DNA of 64,000 bases from Cololabis saira (lineage: Eukaryota; Chordata; Actinopteri; Beloniformes; Belonidae), in the NCBI RefSeq assembly GCF_033807715.1, contig NC_084591.1, positions 46,835,368 through 46,899,367 on the forward strand, given 5' to 3'. Below are positions 1-40,372 of the stretch, piece after piece. Numbering within the stretch: position 1 is the stretch's first letter; every line of letters starts with the position of its first letter. Made by a program: the position numbers and the translations under genes. The notes beneath the pieces are model-generated. The model was not told where the DNA came from. It ran no database searches and saw nothing but the letters and a program-made list of their open reading frames with translations.

Positions 1-185
1 TAATGCAGTCAATGGGTTTTGCGACTGATAATTTATTACACATACCGGTATATGAAAACGTATCAAATATATCTTCCCTAAATAGATCTAGCTTTGGGTT
101 TGCCAGTTTACATCCAAAATGACGGTGCCTAATTCTTCCTCCCATTGCCTTCATCAAGCCAGGGATGAGCTGTGTACCATTTCTA

Positions 186-791
186 CACTGCAAAAACTCA
201 AAATCTTAAGAATATTTGTCTTATTTCTAGTTAGAATGTCTCATTTTTACTCGAAAAAATCTCTTTACACTTAAAACAATCAGATCAGAATCAGAAAAGG
301 GTTTATTGCCAAGTTTGTTAAACACACACAAGGAATTTGTTGTGGTGATTGTTGCAATACAATACAAATATAAAAGCAAATATATAAGAGAGAAAATGTA
401 TAAGCAAAAATGTACAATATGACGTTTTTAAAGTGCCGGATATGAGTCTGTGCAAAAGTGACTTGGGAACAACACTCATCACTGGAAAAAACAACAATTT
501 TAAACCTGTTTCAAGTAGATTTTCACTCAAAATACTGTAAGTAGAAAAATCTGCCAGTGGAACAAGATTTTTTTTTACTTATAATGAGAAGATAAATCTT
601 GTTCCACTGGCAGATTTTTCTACTTATTTCAAGTGAAAATTTACTTGAAACAGATGAAAATTGTCAAATAACAAGTTATTTATCTGGTGATGACTCGTTT
701 GAAGTGTAATGAGATTTTTTTGACTAAAAATGAGACATTTTAACTAGAAATAAGACGAATATTCCTGGTAAGATTTTGAGTTTTTGCAGTG
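186..791. mobile_element. palindromic MITE (CACTGCAAAAACTC family), copy 1, with nested insertion
   Basis: The ends are inverted (cactgcaaaaactcaaaatc and its complement) and are flanked by TA on both sides, as expected of a Tc1/mariner-type MITE. The whole unit is a long imperfect hairpin. A different repeat (about 285-475, with gggtttattgccaag and aaggaatttgttgtgg) is inserted in the left arm. At least five further copies lie at 1239, 5774, 11561, about 55597 and 63874. Confidence 0.8.
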
Positions 792-918
792 TATGCATGC
801 TCTACATATCTTTTTTCTATTTTTTTTAAAGATGTACTCACTGTTATTGGTTTAACAGCCTTCTCACAGGAGCAGCAACACAGAGGATGCCAGATCACTT
901 CATTTGTTTTCCTTTCAG

Positions 919-28869
<27,951 letters not shown>

Positions 28870-28966
28870 ACTCCTCGTTGATTTCCACGTTATTAACAGA
28901 ACTGAACTGAAGAAACTTAATGTGTCAGAGCTTCAGAAAACAGACGTCAGCAGCTAAACCTTTCAA

Positions 28967-28972
28967 AATAAA
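28967..28972 (+). promoter_or_regulatory. tango6: polyadenylation signal of tango6
   Basis: AATAAA occurs 98 bases after the stop codon, followed about 15-25 bases later by a T-rich stretch. It gives a 3' UTR of only about 120 bases. Confidence 0.75.
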
Positions 28973-28989
28973 AGCTGTAACACCTACCC

Positions 28990-29690
28990 TTCTGGATTCT
29001 TCCTGATGGATCTTTAACTTAGATCAGTGTGAAAGAAGAGAATCATCAACACTGATAATTGGCACCAAAGAAACTCTGGGATTGCTGTTAAGGAGATCCC
29101 CGACTATTTGGGATATGAAATAAAATAACATAAAAGTGCAGTTTGTCTTCCTTCTATTGTGACAGTTGTTCCTAGTCAGTAAAAGTCTTGCCACGTAGAT
29201 ATCTTTGTATACTTGTAGTGGAGTCACAAACAGCCCTGTAAAACCCTCCTGTAGTAACACGTTGAAGACGACACCTGAGTAACTGCTTTTCTCTACTTCA
29301 GAGCTAATATGTGGCTATTTGAGGTGACTACCAAATCACTAATAATGTCACAGCACTATTGTCTACCGAGCAGTAGCTACTGTACGTCCAAACGAGTGGG
29401 AAAACGGCGCCAGACTGGAAAAACGTTTTTCCGGTCGCCTAGCAACTTGCAACAAATAATGTACGCGATGGGCGCATGCGCGCCCTGCTCTGCACCCAAT
29501 CTGAACCCACCCTGGGGGTGTGCGGCGCAAACCACGTTCTATGTGAAAGGAGCTTTAAGCTGATTTTTCAGCAGTCTGTTAAACGATAACTCCAATTTCT
29601 TGCTAAATCTATGAGTTCAGTCGATCACACAACAGCTCTTTCCCATTTTAGATGTTTTCCAGTTGCTCAAACTGAAAGTTTACGCTGACA
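28990..29690. other. intergenic sequence after tango6
   Basis: No gene is recognised. The block at about 29400-29460 (ggcgccagactggaaaaacg) is an inverted match to part of the hAT element at 45868-47022, indicating an old transposon fragment. Confidence 0.5.
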
Positions 29691-29752
29691 CTCAGTCTTT
29701 CTGCCACTCAGTCTTTCTGACACTCAGTCTTTCTGCCACTCAGTCAGCGCCA
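29690..29752. repeat. 16-bp tandem repeat (CACTCAGTCTTTCTGC)
   Basis: About four units with single-base differences. Confidence 0.85.
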
Positions 29753-30349
29753 GAGATCTCTGGGGGGGCGAAACTTTGTCTGCTTTGAAATTATGCAGTT
29801 GTAAAAATTATATTTGCGAATGAGTCATTCATAAGACATTGTTAGGAATAATTTATGAATGTCTTGAATATCTTTTGTGTTTCCTATACACTGGTGACAA
29901 ACACAGGAAATGATTTAATTCCTTATTATTATATAATTACTCAACATTTAATCTACTCCGACAGGTTGTTAAAGGAAACATGTTAAAAAATGTTGGTCTC
30001 ATATTAAAAGACATTTTTCAGAAATATTTTTATGTCCTTTTGTGCGTATTTAATACATTGGTGACATTGGAGAAAAACAAAGTCATATGTATACAGAGTA
30101 AACCAAAGAGAAATGTATCAAAAAAACATAATTAATGTTCATTTTTTCAATTAAAGACTATTTTGGTGCTAGTACGTACGGGTCGGGGGGCCGGCTGGTC
30201 TTAGACACAAGTAGGGGGAACAAGGAAAAAAGGTTGGGAACCACTGCTTTAGTTTATTCACTGATTACGTCTCATCACGATCATTTTCTATTTGAATATT
30301 CATTGTCTCATTGTGACACAGTGTATTCAGTGGAAGAACGGTAGATCTT

Positions 30350-30504
30350 ATCCTCCTCCACCGACGTGGAAGCTGCGTCATGCAGAGAAACTTATTTCAG
30401 CGTATCTTTGTGAAACAGCCGAGCGTTTGTTTGCTGTAACTGGTGACAACCTAGTAATCCCCAGACGTTCAGGACGTTGGAGGTTTCCACATGAGCGCAT
30501 GTGA
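30350..30504 (+). pseudogene. hAT transposase dimerisation-domain fragment
   Basis: The + strand encodes EKLISAYLCETAERLFAVTG then DNLVIPRRSG. The pattern ERLF..TGDN....RR is the C-terminal hAT dimerisation signature. Nothing of the catalytic core is present. A hAT-like terminus (ggttgggaaccactg, ending about 30247) lies just upstream. Confidence 0.6.
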
Positions 30505-31046
30505 CTGCAGCGCTGGGAGCTGGAGTTTGGACATGTTTTCAGAATGAGGTAGCATGCTGTTATTTTTGGTCCGGCTGCTATTTGATGCTATAAAAGGAAT
30601 TGAATTAGAGTTTTATCCAGTCTGAAAGTCTACTTGAAATTCTTTGTATGGAAGAAGAAGCTTAAAAACACCAACTTACTTTTTTATTCCTTTTAGCATC
30701 CAGTCTTCACACTGAAGTCAATCCTCAAAGTTTGGCTTGTTTGTTTTTATCTGAAAACTTACATCTCTAAAATGATTGATAGCACCAAAGGAAAGGGCTA
30801 TCTTTAAACGTACACTTCCTTTAAAGGCAGGGTAAGGTATTTCTGGATGATGTCGCATGTCTTGATGTCCACTATGAACCCAGCCCAGGCCTCTCCCCAC
30901 TAATTGGGCACGAGCATGATTATCTGGATCAATGTTTGTCTTGGTTTGGGCAGCAGGCCGGCTGGAGCCGGGGCCGAGGGAGACGGCTGCTGCTGGATGG
31001 AGAGGAGATGTTCACTCAATCACAAACAGGGCTCTGTGTAAGAAAT

Positions 31047-31710
31047 ACTGGCCACGGTTACATGATGTTTTTTAATTCGGAATTAATTATTCCGAATTAA
31101 ATAATTCAGAATTAAACTATTTTCCTTCCAGTTTACATGGAAATAGTAATTCTGAATTGAGGTTTACATGGAAAACACGTTTGATGGTCTTTCTCCAATT
31201 CCTCTCCAGGTCTGGGGGTTGGGAAGGTTCTGATTGGATAGGGGGGAGGACCGGAAGTTAAACTACCGGAAGAAAAACTAACTTAGCCGCTTAAACTTTG
31301 AAAAGATCACAATTTTCCTGTTTCCATCTGTTCTTTTAATGATTTCTATTTATTAAATAAATGGTCTCTGCTCTTGACCAGCGTTTACTGCTGCTGCATC
31401 TTGAAACTTTGTTTGGAAAACCAGCCCAGTGGAATATAAGATCATGGAGACAGACGGGGGAGGGAACGAGCAGAAAGAAAGACCGGGATTAATTTAAAGA
31501 GGAATGAGTGTATACATGATCTGGAATTATTCTATTCAGATTTAAAATCAGAATAAACCAGCCACTTACTTCAGAATTAAGTTTAATTCGGAATGGCCAT
31601 TTTTATTAGGAATTAGGTGTTTACATGGTCATTTTTACTCATTTTAAATCGGATTTAATTTTAATTCTGAGATAAAGAGGAATTAAACTTCCCATGTAAA
31701 CGCACTCACT
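31047..31710. mobile_element. TTACATG/GAATTAAA element, shorter copy
   Basis: It has the same left (ggccacggttacatgatgtt) and right (acttcccatgtaaacgcact) ends as 22894-24390, but without the large insertion, so it shows the basic length of about 660 bp. No coding content. Confidence 0.68.
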
Positions 31711-32358
31711 ATAGTAGAAATAATATAATTCCTTACTCTGCCTTTAATCCCCATAATTGGAGCCAGTTTGTCATGCGTGGGCCCTGATTAAGCCCCAAAT
31801 TCAAGTTATATATTTTTTTATATAAAAATGCTACACAACATCTCCAACATTCTCAGATTCACAAGTGCTGATGGTGAAAATCTGCATCAGTCTGAGTATT
31901 TGAGCTGGGTGGAAACACAGCTGAGAACACACAACATATGTAGTTTTACTCTTATTTGAGGAGCTATAAACCCAGTTTCAACTTGTTTTGTTTTATTTTA
32001 TTAGGCTTTTTTTGACACAATACCTGATATGCTTATAGATCAGGGAGACAAACCCATATGTGCATGAAATAGTTTGCTTTATTTTTGATATTATCTTTAA
32101 CACCAGGGTCATGAAATCGTCTTTGAACAGGTAAAACAAAATGAGAATGCTGACATTTTCACATGACAGTGAATCAGCTCCTAAGCTGTAAAACTTAAAA
32201 CTAGGACGGTTTTGCTGTAGTGGTGTCATCAGAGAGATGTATTTGGTGTACCTTTAGTGTTTACAGGACAAATATTTTCTGTACTATCAGCCAAAGGTAG
32301 TGGAGATCCATTCAGTAAACCCAGGGGACACCAGGTAAAGTTTGTGGAGAAACATTTC
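31711..32358. other. intergenic sequence without recognised features
   Basis: AT-rich. No gene, RNA or intact repeat recognised. Confidence 0.5.
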
Positions 32359-32690
32359 TGTCAGAGTTTGACCCTTCCTGTTTTATTTTGAAACCCGTGT
32401 CTTTGTGTTTACATTCTGGTTTGACCTTCCTGTTCCCCATCGGCCCTGATTGTCTGCACCTGTGTCTCGTTAACCCTTGTGTATATCTGGTCTTGTCTTT
32501 CCCTGCTGGTCTGGACTGTTTCCTCCCTCCGTGTTTCCCATCTGGTTTGTAGTTTTTGATTCTTGTTCTTGGAGTTTTTGCCATCCTGCAAAGCAGCGCT
32601 TTTTGTTTGCTTAAATGAATCCTGCTTTTTTTGGAACTCCTGCCTCCTTTTCTCTCCTACATCTGGGTCCAACAACAACCACTTCACAAC
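32359..32690 (+). repeat. diverged LTR, relative of the solo LTR at 17831
   Basis: It begins tgtcagagtttgacccttcc and shares with the minus strand of 17831-18159 the blocks ccctgattgtctgcacctgt, aagcagcgctttttgttt and ctcctgcctcc, ending near gggtccaacaac. No partner LTR or target duplication is seen; it adjoins the DIRS remnant. Confidence 0.6.
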
Positions 32691-33301
32691 AGAACGGACA
32701 TGGACCGAGCAGGAGAGACTTTCAATTTGAGGGAGTTCTATCAGCAGTTGCTGAAATGGACCGCGACCGGTTGGCAGGGGCAGGAGTCCCCCTTCTGGGG
32801 AACACACCTGACTCGAGGGGGGCCCGGGTGTTCACAGCCCCAGGGGAAACGACGTGAGAGGAGAGGAGAGGGGGGTCCTTGCGGTGGAGGAACCGGAGGT
32901 TAGCGTCAGCTGGGGCTCCCAGCTTGACCTAGCCGCGCCCTCCCCCGCAGGAGGAAGACCTCCTCCTGGAACTGGACTATGGGGACTAAGGCACCTTGGA
33001 ACTCCTCATATCAGAGGATGAAGACGAGCATGACCTCTTCATTACTCCGGCTCGGGCTGCAGCCCGCAGTCTCTGTCGCCTATGGGGATGGAGATGTGAG
33101 CAGCACACCAGCTTCTCCCCTCCTCAGCTCGGACGTGCTCGACACGTGCAAACGCTGCTGCCCGGCTGCCGTCCCCTGGCCTGCTGTCATAGCCGAGACC
33201 ACCGGATCCCGCTACGAAGAGAACAAGTTGCCCTCGGCCAAGAGCACGACAACGCAACTTCTCCCCGTCTTCCCAGAGTTGCTGGATGAGGTGGCGCGCT
33301 C

Positions 33302-34255
33302 ATGGAGAGACGCCCTCTCGGCACCAGGAGCCCGGTTCCCGGGGCCTCATCCCTCCACTGCGAGGCCATAGAGAGCCTGGGGCTGCTCTGCATGCCTCCC
33401 ATGGAGCCACTCGTTGCAGCTCACCTTCAAGGCAGCCGGCTGTCAGCGGTGTCCTCCAGGAGCCCCAGCCTGCCGTCCAAGTCTGACCGTTTTCAGTCAG
33501 CTCTGACTGAAAAGGCACACAAGGCGGCTGAGTTGTGTGAGGATTTTGTACTGACTCAGGACCCAGCTACGTGGGAGGAGACTCGGGTAATCACTGAGCT
33601 GTGTCTCTGTGTCCAACGCTGTGTGCTCCAGGCCACAGTAAAGGCGCTGGGGAATATGGTTCTGCAGGATAGTGCTCGGTGGCTCAACCTCGCCAGCCTG
33701 TCAGACAGGGAGAGGGATGACGTCCTGGACATGCCCATTGTCCCAGGGGATTTTTGGCTCCGCGTTGGACCTGATGCAACGGCGGTGCGAAGCTTTGCTT
33801 CCCTTGGAAGTCCCCGTCTCCCACTCCGCCTGCACAGCAAAAAACTCTGCGCAGATTGCCTCCCAGGCTTCGCTTTTTACAATACCGAAACAGTCAAAAC
33901 CCCCGGCTCGCCCCGGCCCCCCTGCCCAGCTGGGCCGGCTGGCATAAGAAATCCTCAGCCCCGGTTGCAGCTCCGCCAGCACAGCCCGCGCAAGCTGCCT
34001 ACAACCAGGCCAGGAAACAGAAGAGAGCGGCCTGACCCCCCCCTCTCTTCCCCGGTGTTGCAGCTGGAAGTTCCCCATTCACCAGCTCCACCGGTTTGGC
34101 TTCGGAGCGTGCCTTCAGGGGCTCCCCACCCCCCCATCTCCCGGTTGCCACGGCGAGCTGGGAGAGATGGACATTTGACGGTGGAGGGTTCAGCAACTGC
34201 CCCTCCCTCATGTCCACAAGCACGAATAATCACACGTTTCCGCAAAGAAAAATAG
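33302..34255 (+). pseudogene. DIRS gag-like frame
   Basis: The 317-residue open frame includes SDRFQSALTEKAHKAAELCE, CVQRCVLQATVKALGNMVLQ and LASLSDRERDDVLDMPIVPG. This helical gag organisation is typical of DIRS ORF1. Preceding parts (FPELLDEVARSWRDALSAPG at about 33270) lie in another frame, so the gene is frameshifted. Confidence 0.65.
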
Positions 34256-34689
34256 TGTGTCCCGCTGCCACATCCAAGCCGAGTGCTGAGGGTGCAGCTC
34301 ATAAAAAAGGCCAAAAATATCAAAATAAACAGCGCGGTGGCAACACCCACTGTCCCCGCACGGCGGGAAGCCACGGCTTTCCCTCGGGAGGGGGCTGTGT
34401 GGGTCCCCGCCCCGGGACCAGGTCACTGCTCCACCAAGGGAAGGCACCACCACACCCCGGATAGCCTCTCATGATGGAGGGACTGTAGTGTGCATCCACT
34501 CTCTCCCCCAGGTGGGAGAGATGGGCCGCGCTGGCAGCCTCAGCCCGGGTTTTAAGAACGATTTCGAGGGGCTACAGACTGCAGTTCGCAGCTGTTCCCC
34601 CGCGATTCGCCAGTATAATACACTCCGAGGCTCAGGGAGAATCAAACAAAGGAGCAATCTGTGTCGTACCTCCCCCACGATGTCAGAGC

Positions 34690-35160
34690 GGCTTTTACTC
34701 CAGGTATTTTCTGATCCCCAAACGGGGGTGGGGGGTATTGGCCCTATCCTAGATCTTGGGGATCTCAGGAAATACAAGTTGGAGTTGGAGAGTTGGAGAG
34801 TGGACCTACAGCGGTCACACATACATTTTCTGGAACTATCAGCAGTGTTTCTCTCCCTGAAACATTTAATTCTGTCTCTCATGGGTCATCATGTCCTGGT
34901 GAGGACGGACAATATGAGGACGGTGGAGTCCATCAACCACCAGGGGGATTACGCTCCCGTCGGTTGCACATGCTGGCACGCAAACTGATCCTGGGAGCCC
35001 TGATCCCGGGCGTGGACCTGTTGTCCAGGGGCGCGCCAGTATACGGGGAGTGGACTCTGCATCCAGAGATCGTGGAACAGATATGGGCCCGTTTCGGTCA
35101 GGCCATGGTGGATCTGTTTGCATCGAGAAACAACGCGCAGTGTGCGCTGTTTTACTCCCC
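34690..35160 (+). pseudogene. DIRS reverse transcriptase stub and RNase H, frameshifted
   Basis: The RT N-terminal motif GPILDLGDLRKYK runs straight into ELESWRVDLQRSHIHFLELS and AVFLSLKHLILSLMGHHVLV then RTDNMRTVESINHQG, the RNase H-like domain. The palm with the catalytic Asp pair is missing. A frameshift follows NHQG; the next frame continues RSRRLHMLARKLILGA, then WTLHPEIVEQIWARFGQAMV and DLFASRNNAQC. Confidence 0.7.
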
Positions 35161-35409
35161 TCGGGGTAGACGCACTAGCGCACGCCTGGCCGCGCGAGCG
35201 TCTGTACGCTTTCCCTCCGCTGGACTTGATACCCCCCACTCTGTCCAGAGTCAGGCAGCACGGCCACGCATTGATTTTGACAGTCTTTCAGCTCCCCAGA
35301 GCGCCTGGCGCTGTGGGCTTGCTCCCTGAGTGACTAAATCTGTCAACTGTGGGTCTTTCACAGCGGGTGATTAGCACTGTACAAAGTGCTTGAGCCTCCT
35401 CCACTAGGT

Positions 35410-36150
35410 CCCTGTATGACTGGAAGTGGAGGCTATTTTGAGGGATGGTGTCACAGAAATGGACACATTCCTTCTCAGTGTCCAGTAGAGTGATACAAAC
35501 GGAAAGCCTTCTCCACGGTTAACGTTTACTTGGCAGCTATCGCCGCCTGTCACGTGGGGTTTGGGAAGGAAACAGCGAGCCAGCACCCGCTGGTTTGCCT
35601 TTTTCTGAAGGGAGCACGCAGGATTCTCCCCATGTCCAGACCACTGGTACCACCATGGGATCTGGCTGTGGTTCTGGAGGGGCTTAAGGGCCCCCCTTTG
35701 AGCCACTGGAGGGGGCAGATTTGGAACACGTGTCTCTGAAGGCAGTGTTGTTGATGGGGCTGGCTTCGGCTAAGCGGGTTAGTGACATTCACGCACTTTC
35801 GGTGCACCCGTCACACGCACAGCTTTTTCCGGGGGATGTGAGGATGATTTTGAAGCCCAACCCAGCATTTGTGCTTGAGGTGGTGGTTCATGTTTTCCCA
35901 TGGACCTTGTGGTTTTGCTGCCCCACCAGGTGAGCTGTGGTCGCATGCGTTATGAACAGTCCGTGCGGTGCATACTTACATGGACAGGACGAGTGGTTTC
36001 AGGATGAGCGATCAGCTGTTTGTCTCCTGGGCTGATCCTCATACGGGGAAACCTGTCACAAAGCAGCACCTCTCCCACCGGCTGCTGGAGGCGACTGCTT
36101 TGGCTTATACCAGTCAGGGTTTGCAGTGTGGGCTTGCGTGCGCTCTGGAC
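35410..36150 (+). pseudogene. DIRS tyrosine recombinase, N-terminal and middle part
   Basis: Pieces include VYLAAIAACHVGFGKETASQ, PLVPPWDLAVVLEGLKGPPL, AVLLMGLASAKRVSDIHALS and SDQLFVSWADPHTGKPVTKQ. The KRVSDIHAL segment carries the first catalytic Arg region. The later H-x-x-R motif appears degraded (LWTR). Several frame changes. Confidence 0.68.
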
Positions 36151-36177
36151 TCGGAGCCTGTTGGCATCCCGTTCTGC

Positions 36178-38376
36178 TATCAGGCACCATTACTATGGAA
36201 CCAACTTCCAATCTGGGTTAAGGAGGCTGACACCACCTCCACCTTTAAAACTTTTTTTTTTTTAATACTTTATTTTTCTATGTGCCACACCATAGTGACG
36301 TTCAGTATAACAATAACAAAAAAAAAACCAACAACTAATATACATATATAGACATAAGACAGACACCAACCTCAACATATACACGAAAACAAAAAAAAAT
36401 ATTAAAAGGACATATCTAAACAACAAACACAAACAAAGCAAAGAGAGGCCTAACATGCTTTTAAATACCTTCTAACCCCCCTGTTACCTCCCTCCCCTAT
36501 ACATCCCTTACACTTCACTATCTTTTATGTATTAGCCAAAATTCCTATTTTCACAAATCCTAATTTCCATTCTTATTTCATAAACACAACTAGAGGGAGA
36601 GAGACGCACCATGAGAGCAAATAAACAAACAAGTACATGACAATACCTCCAAAGATAAATATAAAAAAAAAAAAAATAAATAAGAATAATAACAGAACAA
36701 GACTATAATAGTTAGTCTCAAATATAGCTTGGTGGTAGATATGCTGCTATAGGCCTATGCTGCAGGGGGCACCGACATGATCCACTGGGCGGTGCCTCTC
36801 ACCCTTCATCTCTTCTACTCTTCCTTTCTTCTCTTCTCCTTTTCCATTTTTTATTTATTATAAGTATCTCATACCCATCATTTTTATCCATCGTTCTTGT
36901 AATTTCTTGTGCTGGTGGCCTCCCTTTTTTCTCTTTTGTGTATGTTTGCAGGCCGGAGCTTCAGGAGCTGCATGTTGACCTGCAGTCCCCCCTTTGATCA
37001 TCCCACTGCTGCTTCCACCTGTCTGTGTGTATGTCTACTGTGTGCTTACTGACGTCCTGGCCTGCCCCCCGACCACTAGGGATGGGAATTGAGAACCGGT
37101 TCTTGTTGAGAACTGGTTCCCAGTTTTTCAATTCCTTGGAATCGTTTGCCTTTATTTGCAAACGATTCCCTTATCGATTCCAGTGGGCGCGAATGACGTC
37201 ACCACGCAAGTTGCGTAACTACACAACGTGCGCATTCGCGCCCAGCAGGAAAAAATGGCGACAAAGCGGCTAGTGTAATGATGTGGGTGGGATGTGGGGG
37301 GGGTTAATGGAGTAATGTATTTGTATTTACTTATGTATTTAGTTATGTATTCATACATTTAAAATGTAAAGTACTATAGGAAGTATATATATATATAAAA
37401 TTGTGCTTTTATATGAATGTACTTTTAATCTTCATGGACCCCAGGAAGAATAGCTGGCGTTTTGCGTCCGCTAATGGGGATCCAAAATAAAAACAAAACA
37501 AAACAAACACTTGAAAGTTTGGTTACATTTTAACAAAAAGGATGACAACAGGGCGACTTGCAATACTTGCAATGTGGACATTTTAACAAAGGGAGGAAAC
37601 GGTTAGGGCTCGGCCGGCTGGGCTCTCCTCCGCAACCCGGTCTCGCTGGGAGCGCGGAGTCGGCGCAGCGCGTGGCCAGAAGAGCCGGGCGCTCGGCCAC
37701 GAGGACGAGCCGGGCGCTCCGGCGGACTACTAGTCAGCCGCTAGCTTCTCTTCTCATCAAGGCAGGGAAGAGAATCAGGCCAGAATAGATGAATGTCACC
37801 GAGCAGTGACGAAGTTTGTGGTGTTGAACATGTTACTGGACATTCTTGTGTAATTGCCACAGAATAATTTGTTGTATTTAGTTAATTTCTACAGAAGAAT
37901 ATTTATTTTATTATTATTATTTTATATTAAATACATATTTTATATTACAAATAATTTTGTGGGGCCCCCCTGGCACCATCGAGGAGCCCAAGGCTGGGGG
38001 CGTCTTAAGACCTCACTTTTATTTTTTTGTTCAAAGATATAAAACAAAGTTGATGCTAATTGACCTGTTTGTTCTCCTTTTTTACAAATGAGAATCGATA
38101 AGAGAATCGATAAAGAATCGAATTGTTAAACAGAATTGAAAATGGAATCGGAATTGGAAAAATCTTATCAATTCCCATCCCTACCGACCACCCCAGTCTG
38201 GCCTCCGGCAGGACGGCTTATGATCCAGGTCCTGGTCCAGGTTTCTTCCCTCCTAAAGGTTGTTTATGTAATAATTGCTCAGGGGTTTATGTTCTGGGTC
38301 TCTGGAAAGATCCTAGAGACAACTTCTGTTGTAATAGATGCTATATAAATAAAATTGAATTGAATTGAATTGAATC
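36178..38376 (+). mobile_element. LINE 3' end (CR1/L2-like) inserted in the DIRS remnant, itself interrupted
   Basis: It starts in RT C-terminal coding sequence (CYQAPLLWNQLPIWVKEADT then TSTFKTF), continues in 3' UTR with ctatgctgcagggggcac, and ends ctatataaataaaattgaat with a (TTGAA)n tail at 38357-38376. An A/T-rich insertion (about 36250-36710) and a hAT element (37077-38183) split it. The same tail type ends the minus-strand LINE at 53064. Confidence 0.7.
37077..38183. mobile_element. hAT-type element, perfect 8-bp target duplication CCGACCAC
   Basis: CCGACCAC lies on both flanks (37069-37076 and 38184-38191). The termini TAGGGATGGGAATTGA and, on the other strand, TAGGGATGGGAATTGATA match. 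Subterminal agaaccggttc and aatcgattc blocks are inverted. The interior includes a GC-rich stretch (37600-37740) but no transposase. Confidence 0.9.
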
Positions 38377-38394
38377 CTGGTTCTTATTCAGGAG

Positions 38395-38510
38395 AGTTTC
38401 TGTTCAGGACATCTGTGCTGCGGCGACTTGGTCCTCGCCTCTCACTTTTGTCCGTTTCTCTATGCTGGACATCTCTGCTCCATGCGTGGCAAGTGTGCTT
38501 CTGCTGTCCT
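38395..38510 (+). pseudogene. DIRS tyrosine recombinase C-terminus
   Basis: In one frame the sequence reads SVQDICAAATWSSPLTFVRF then SMLDISAPCVASVLLLS-like residues (here with small frame changes), which is the end of the DIRS recombinase including the region just before the catalytic Tyr position. It shows that the element resumes after the LINE insertion. Confidence 0.65.
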
Positions 38511-39273
38511 GATGGGAACAGAATGTTCTTTCCTTGTGGGTTGGTGGATGCTGGATAAGCTTGTCCGACAATACGGGAGCAACCATATCCCATAGTGAGA
38601 CATCGAGCCAAATATTATGAAAGAGAACTTTAGGTTGTTGACACCCCGGTTCTCTGAGTGATGTGAGAGACATCTCACCAGACAACCCTTCCTGCTTGGG
38701 CGAGTGAGGAGAGGTGCTTATCTTGAATTGAGAATACAGATAATTCAAATGAATATTAAACTTAAATGTAAAGATAAATGACGAAAAGAACTGAAATCAT
38801 TTAAAAAAAAATCTATTGGGTGTTTTGAAAAGATTATGTATTGTACATATTGAAATATTTTTTGTGAAACATTTCAGATGGACCTGAAATGTTTCACGCC
38901 AAATTTGATGTTTTCTCCCCCCACACATTTGAACGTGGACCTGGATCACCTCACGCCTGTTCCCTGCCACAAACTAAAAGGCGTTAAAATAACTGTTGTA
39001 GTCCAGAGTATAGATTTTCCTGTGGAAAATCTGTCAGCCGGTCACTGATATCCCGTAGATATCTAAGGTATCTAATGGCGCTTATCCACTAGTACCTACT
39101 CTGCACGCCTCGACTTTTCCACTACGGGCCGAGATGGGTGGAGGCGTGCCGAGTAGATACTTTTTCTGTATCTATTCTGCCGAGGTTCTAAGCTGCTGAG
39201 TCGGCTGTATCTGACATCATCACACTACACGCCACCGATTGGTCGGGGGGTTGGAGTCAGACGTCTGAGTCAG

Positions 39274-39997
39274 CACCCGATACCCACGTTGTCATTCCAT
39301 TGAATAGGCGCATTATCAATGATATCATGCCATATCTTTAGGCCAGTATGTCCCTACTGGCCTACCAGTATGTTCGGTAGATTGATATCACCCATTTTTA
39401 AGGCTGACATAATGTTATTGTATTTGCTGTCACATGACCGGTCATAGGTCCAAACATGGCCGACTTAATGCTTGTATTCTTTATGATTTATTAATACTTT
39501 TAACAAAGTTTCGACAGTTAAACCTTTTTTGCGGAAATTAAATGCATTTTCTTAACATTTCCAGCAAGAATTTGACATTGTTTTTTCTATATAGAAGGCC
39601 TAAATATTTTATGTAGTTAATATGGACCTCAAGCCAATAAGTTTATATGGGCTTAAATCCTCTGAGCAGACCTTGAATTGAAATATGTTATTTTATTTTA
39701 TTTTATTTTATTTTTTGCAAACGGTTACAGTACAATTAAATAGATGAAAGAAACAAATTATTATCTTGTTGTTTCTGTCGCTATGGCAACCCGGATCGAA
39801 GCTGCTGATGCCGTTTCCGTATCCGTTCTAGCCCGGATACGGAAACTACGTAATGAATGACTCATAACGTTTGGGTTGGCGGTAAAAACAACACGACAAA
39901 CAACATCAGCGTATCTACAAGAAGAAGAAGAAGAAGAAGAAGACATCAGCGTATTTTCTTTATCAGATTCAGCGTATTGTGCTTTCGTCTTCTCAAG
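39274..39997 (+). repeat. left outer arm of the large TIR element
   Basis: It pairs with 47250-48050 on the opposite strand. It ends where tgtgctttcgtct is followed by left-arm-specific sequence (ctcaaggtaagc). The arm contains a (TTTTA)n run at about 39688-39712 and (AAG)n at about 39921-39944. Confidence 0.85.
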
Positions 39998-40228
39998 GTA
40001 AGCACGTTCAAACTCTTATCTTTGCATGTATTTCGCTAACTTGATAGCATTAGGCCATGCATTCATTGTGACATTAAAACGATTACACGTGGGCTTGTGA
40101 GCTAATGAAAACATGATTCTTATGGAAGCTAAAACTGCTAATGTGGCTACCATTGTAAACACGTGTATGCTTAACTGGTTCGTCCACACACAGTTATCAG
40201 TCTTGTATTGAGTTGTACTTTATGTTGT

Positions 40229-40372
40229 ACTGTAATTCTACAAACTGTTAATAAAAAGTTCAATCAATAAAGGGGGTCCGTAGCCCCAAAACGGGGTATG
40301 TGGTCTGAAAACCATCCAAGTAGTTTTATTGATTGAAATTTTTATTAACAGTTTGTAGAATTACAGTAAATT
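40229..40372. repeat. short hairpin in the left arm
   Basis: ctgtaattctacaaactgtt and the following taataaaaagttcaatcaat are repeated inverted after a ~50-base loop (tttattgattgaaattttta). This block has no counterpart in the right arm, so it may be a small MITE inserted in the left arm only. Confidence 0.7.

Larger units (their letters stand above)
32690..38620 (+). mobile_element. DIRS-type tyrosine-recombinase retrotransposon, decayed and internally deleted
   Basis: In order on the + strand are gag-like frames (32701-34255), a stub of reverse transcriptase joined to RNase H (34690-35160), and tyrosine-recombinase remnants (35410-36150 and 38395-38510). Domain order and motifs match fish DIRS1 elements. 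Stops and frameshifts break every part. A LINE fragment carrying a hAT element splits the recombinase at 36178-38384. The split-direct or inverted terminal repeats of DIRS are not clearly seen; a DIRS-like end may lie at 38590-38690. Confidence 0.75.

Noticed and set aside
30350..30504. Complete hAT transposase gene near 30 kb
   Set aside because: Only about 30 residues of the C-terminal dimerisation signature are visible; the catalytic core is not found on either strand nearby.
33042..35239. Several minus-strand frames of 70-140 residues in the DIRS region
   Set aside because: They are antisense shadows of the gag, RNase H and recombinase frames, which carry the recognisable motifs on the + strand.
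39761..40039. A serine- or arginine-rich small protein in the arms of the large TIR element
   Set aside because: The frame depends on the (AAG)n/(CTT)n microsatellite; it is present in both arms only because the arms are inverted copies.
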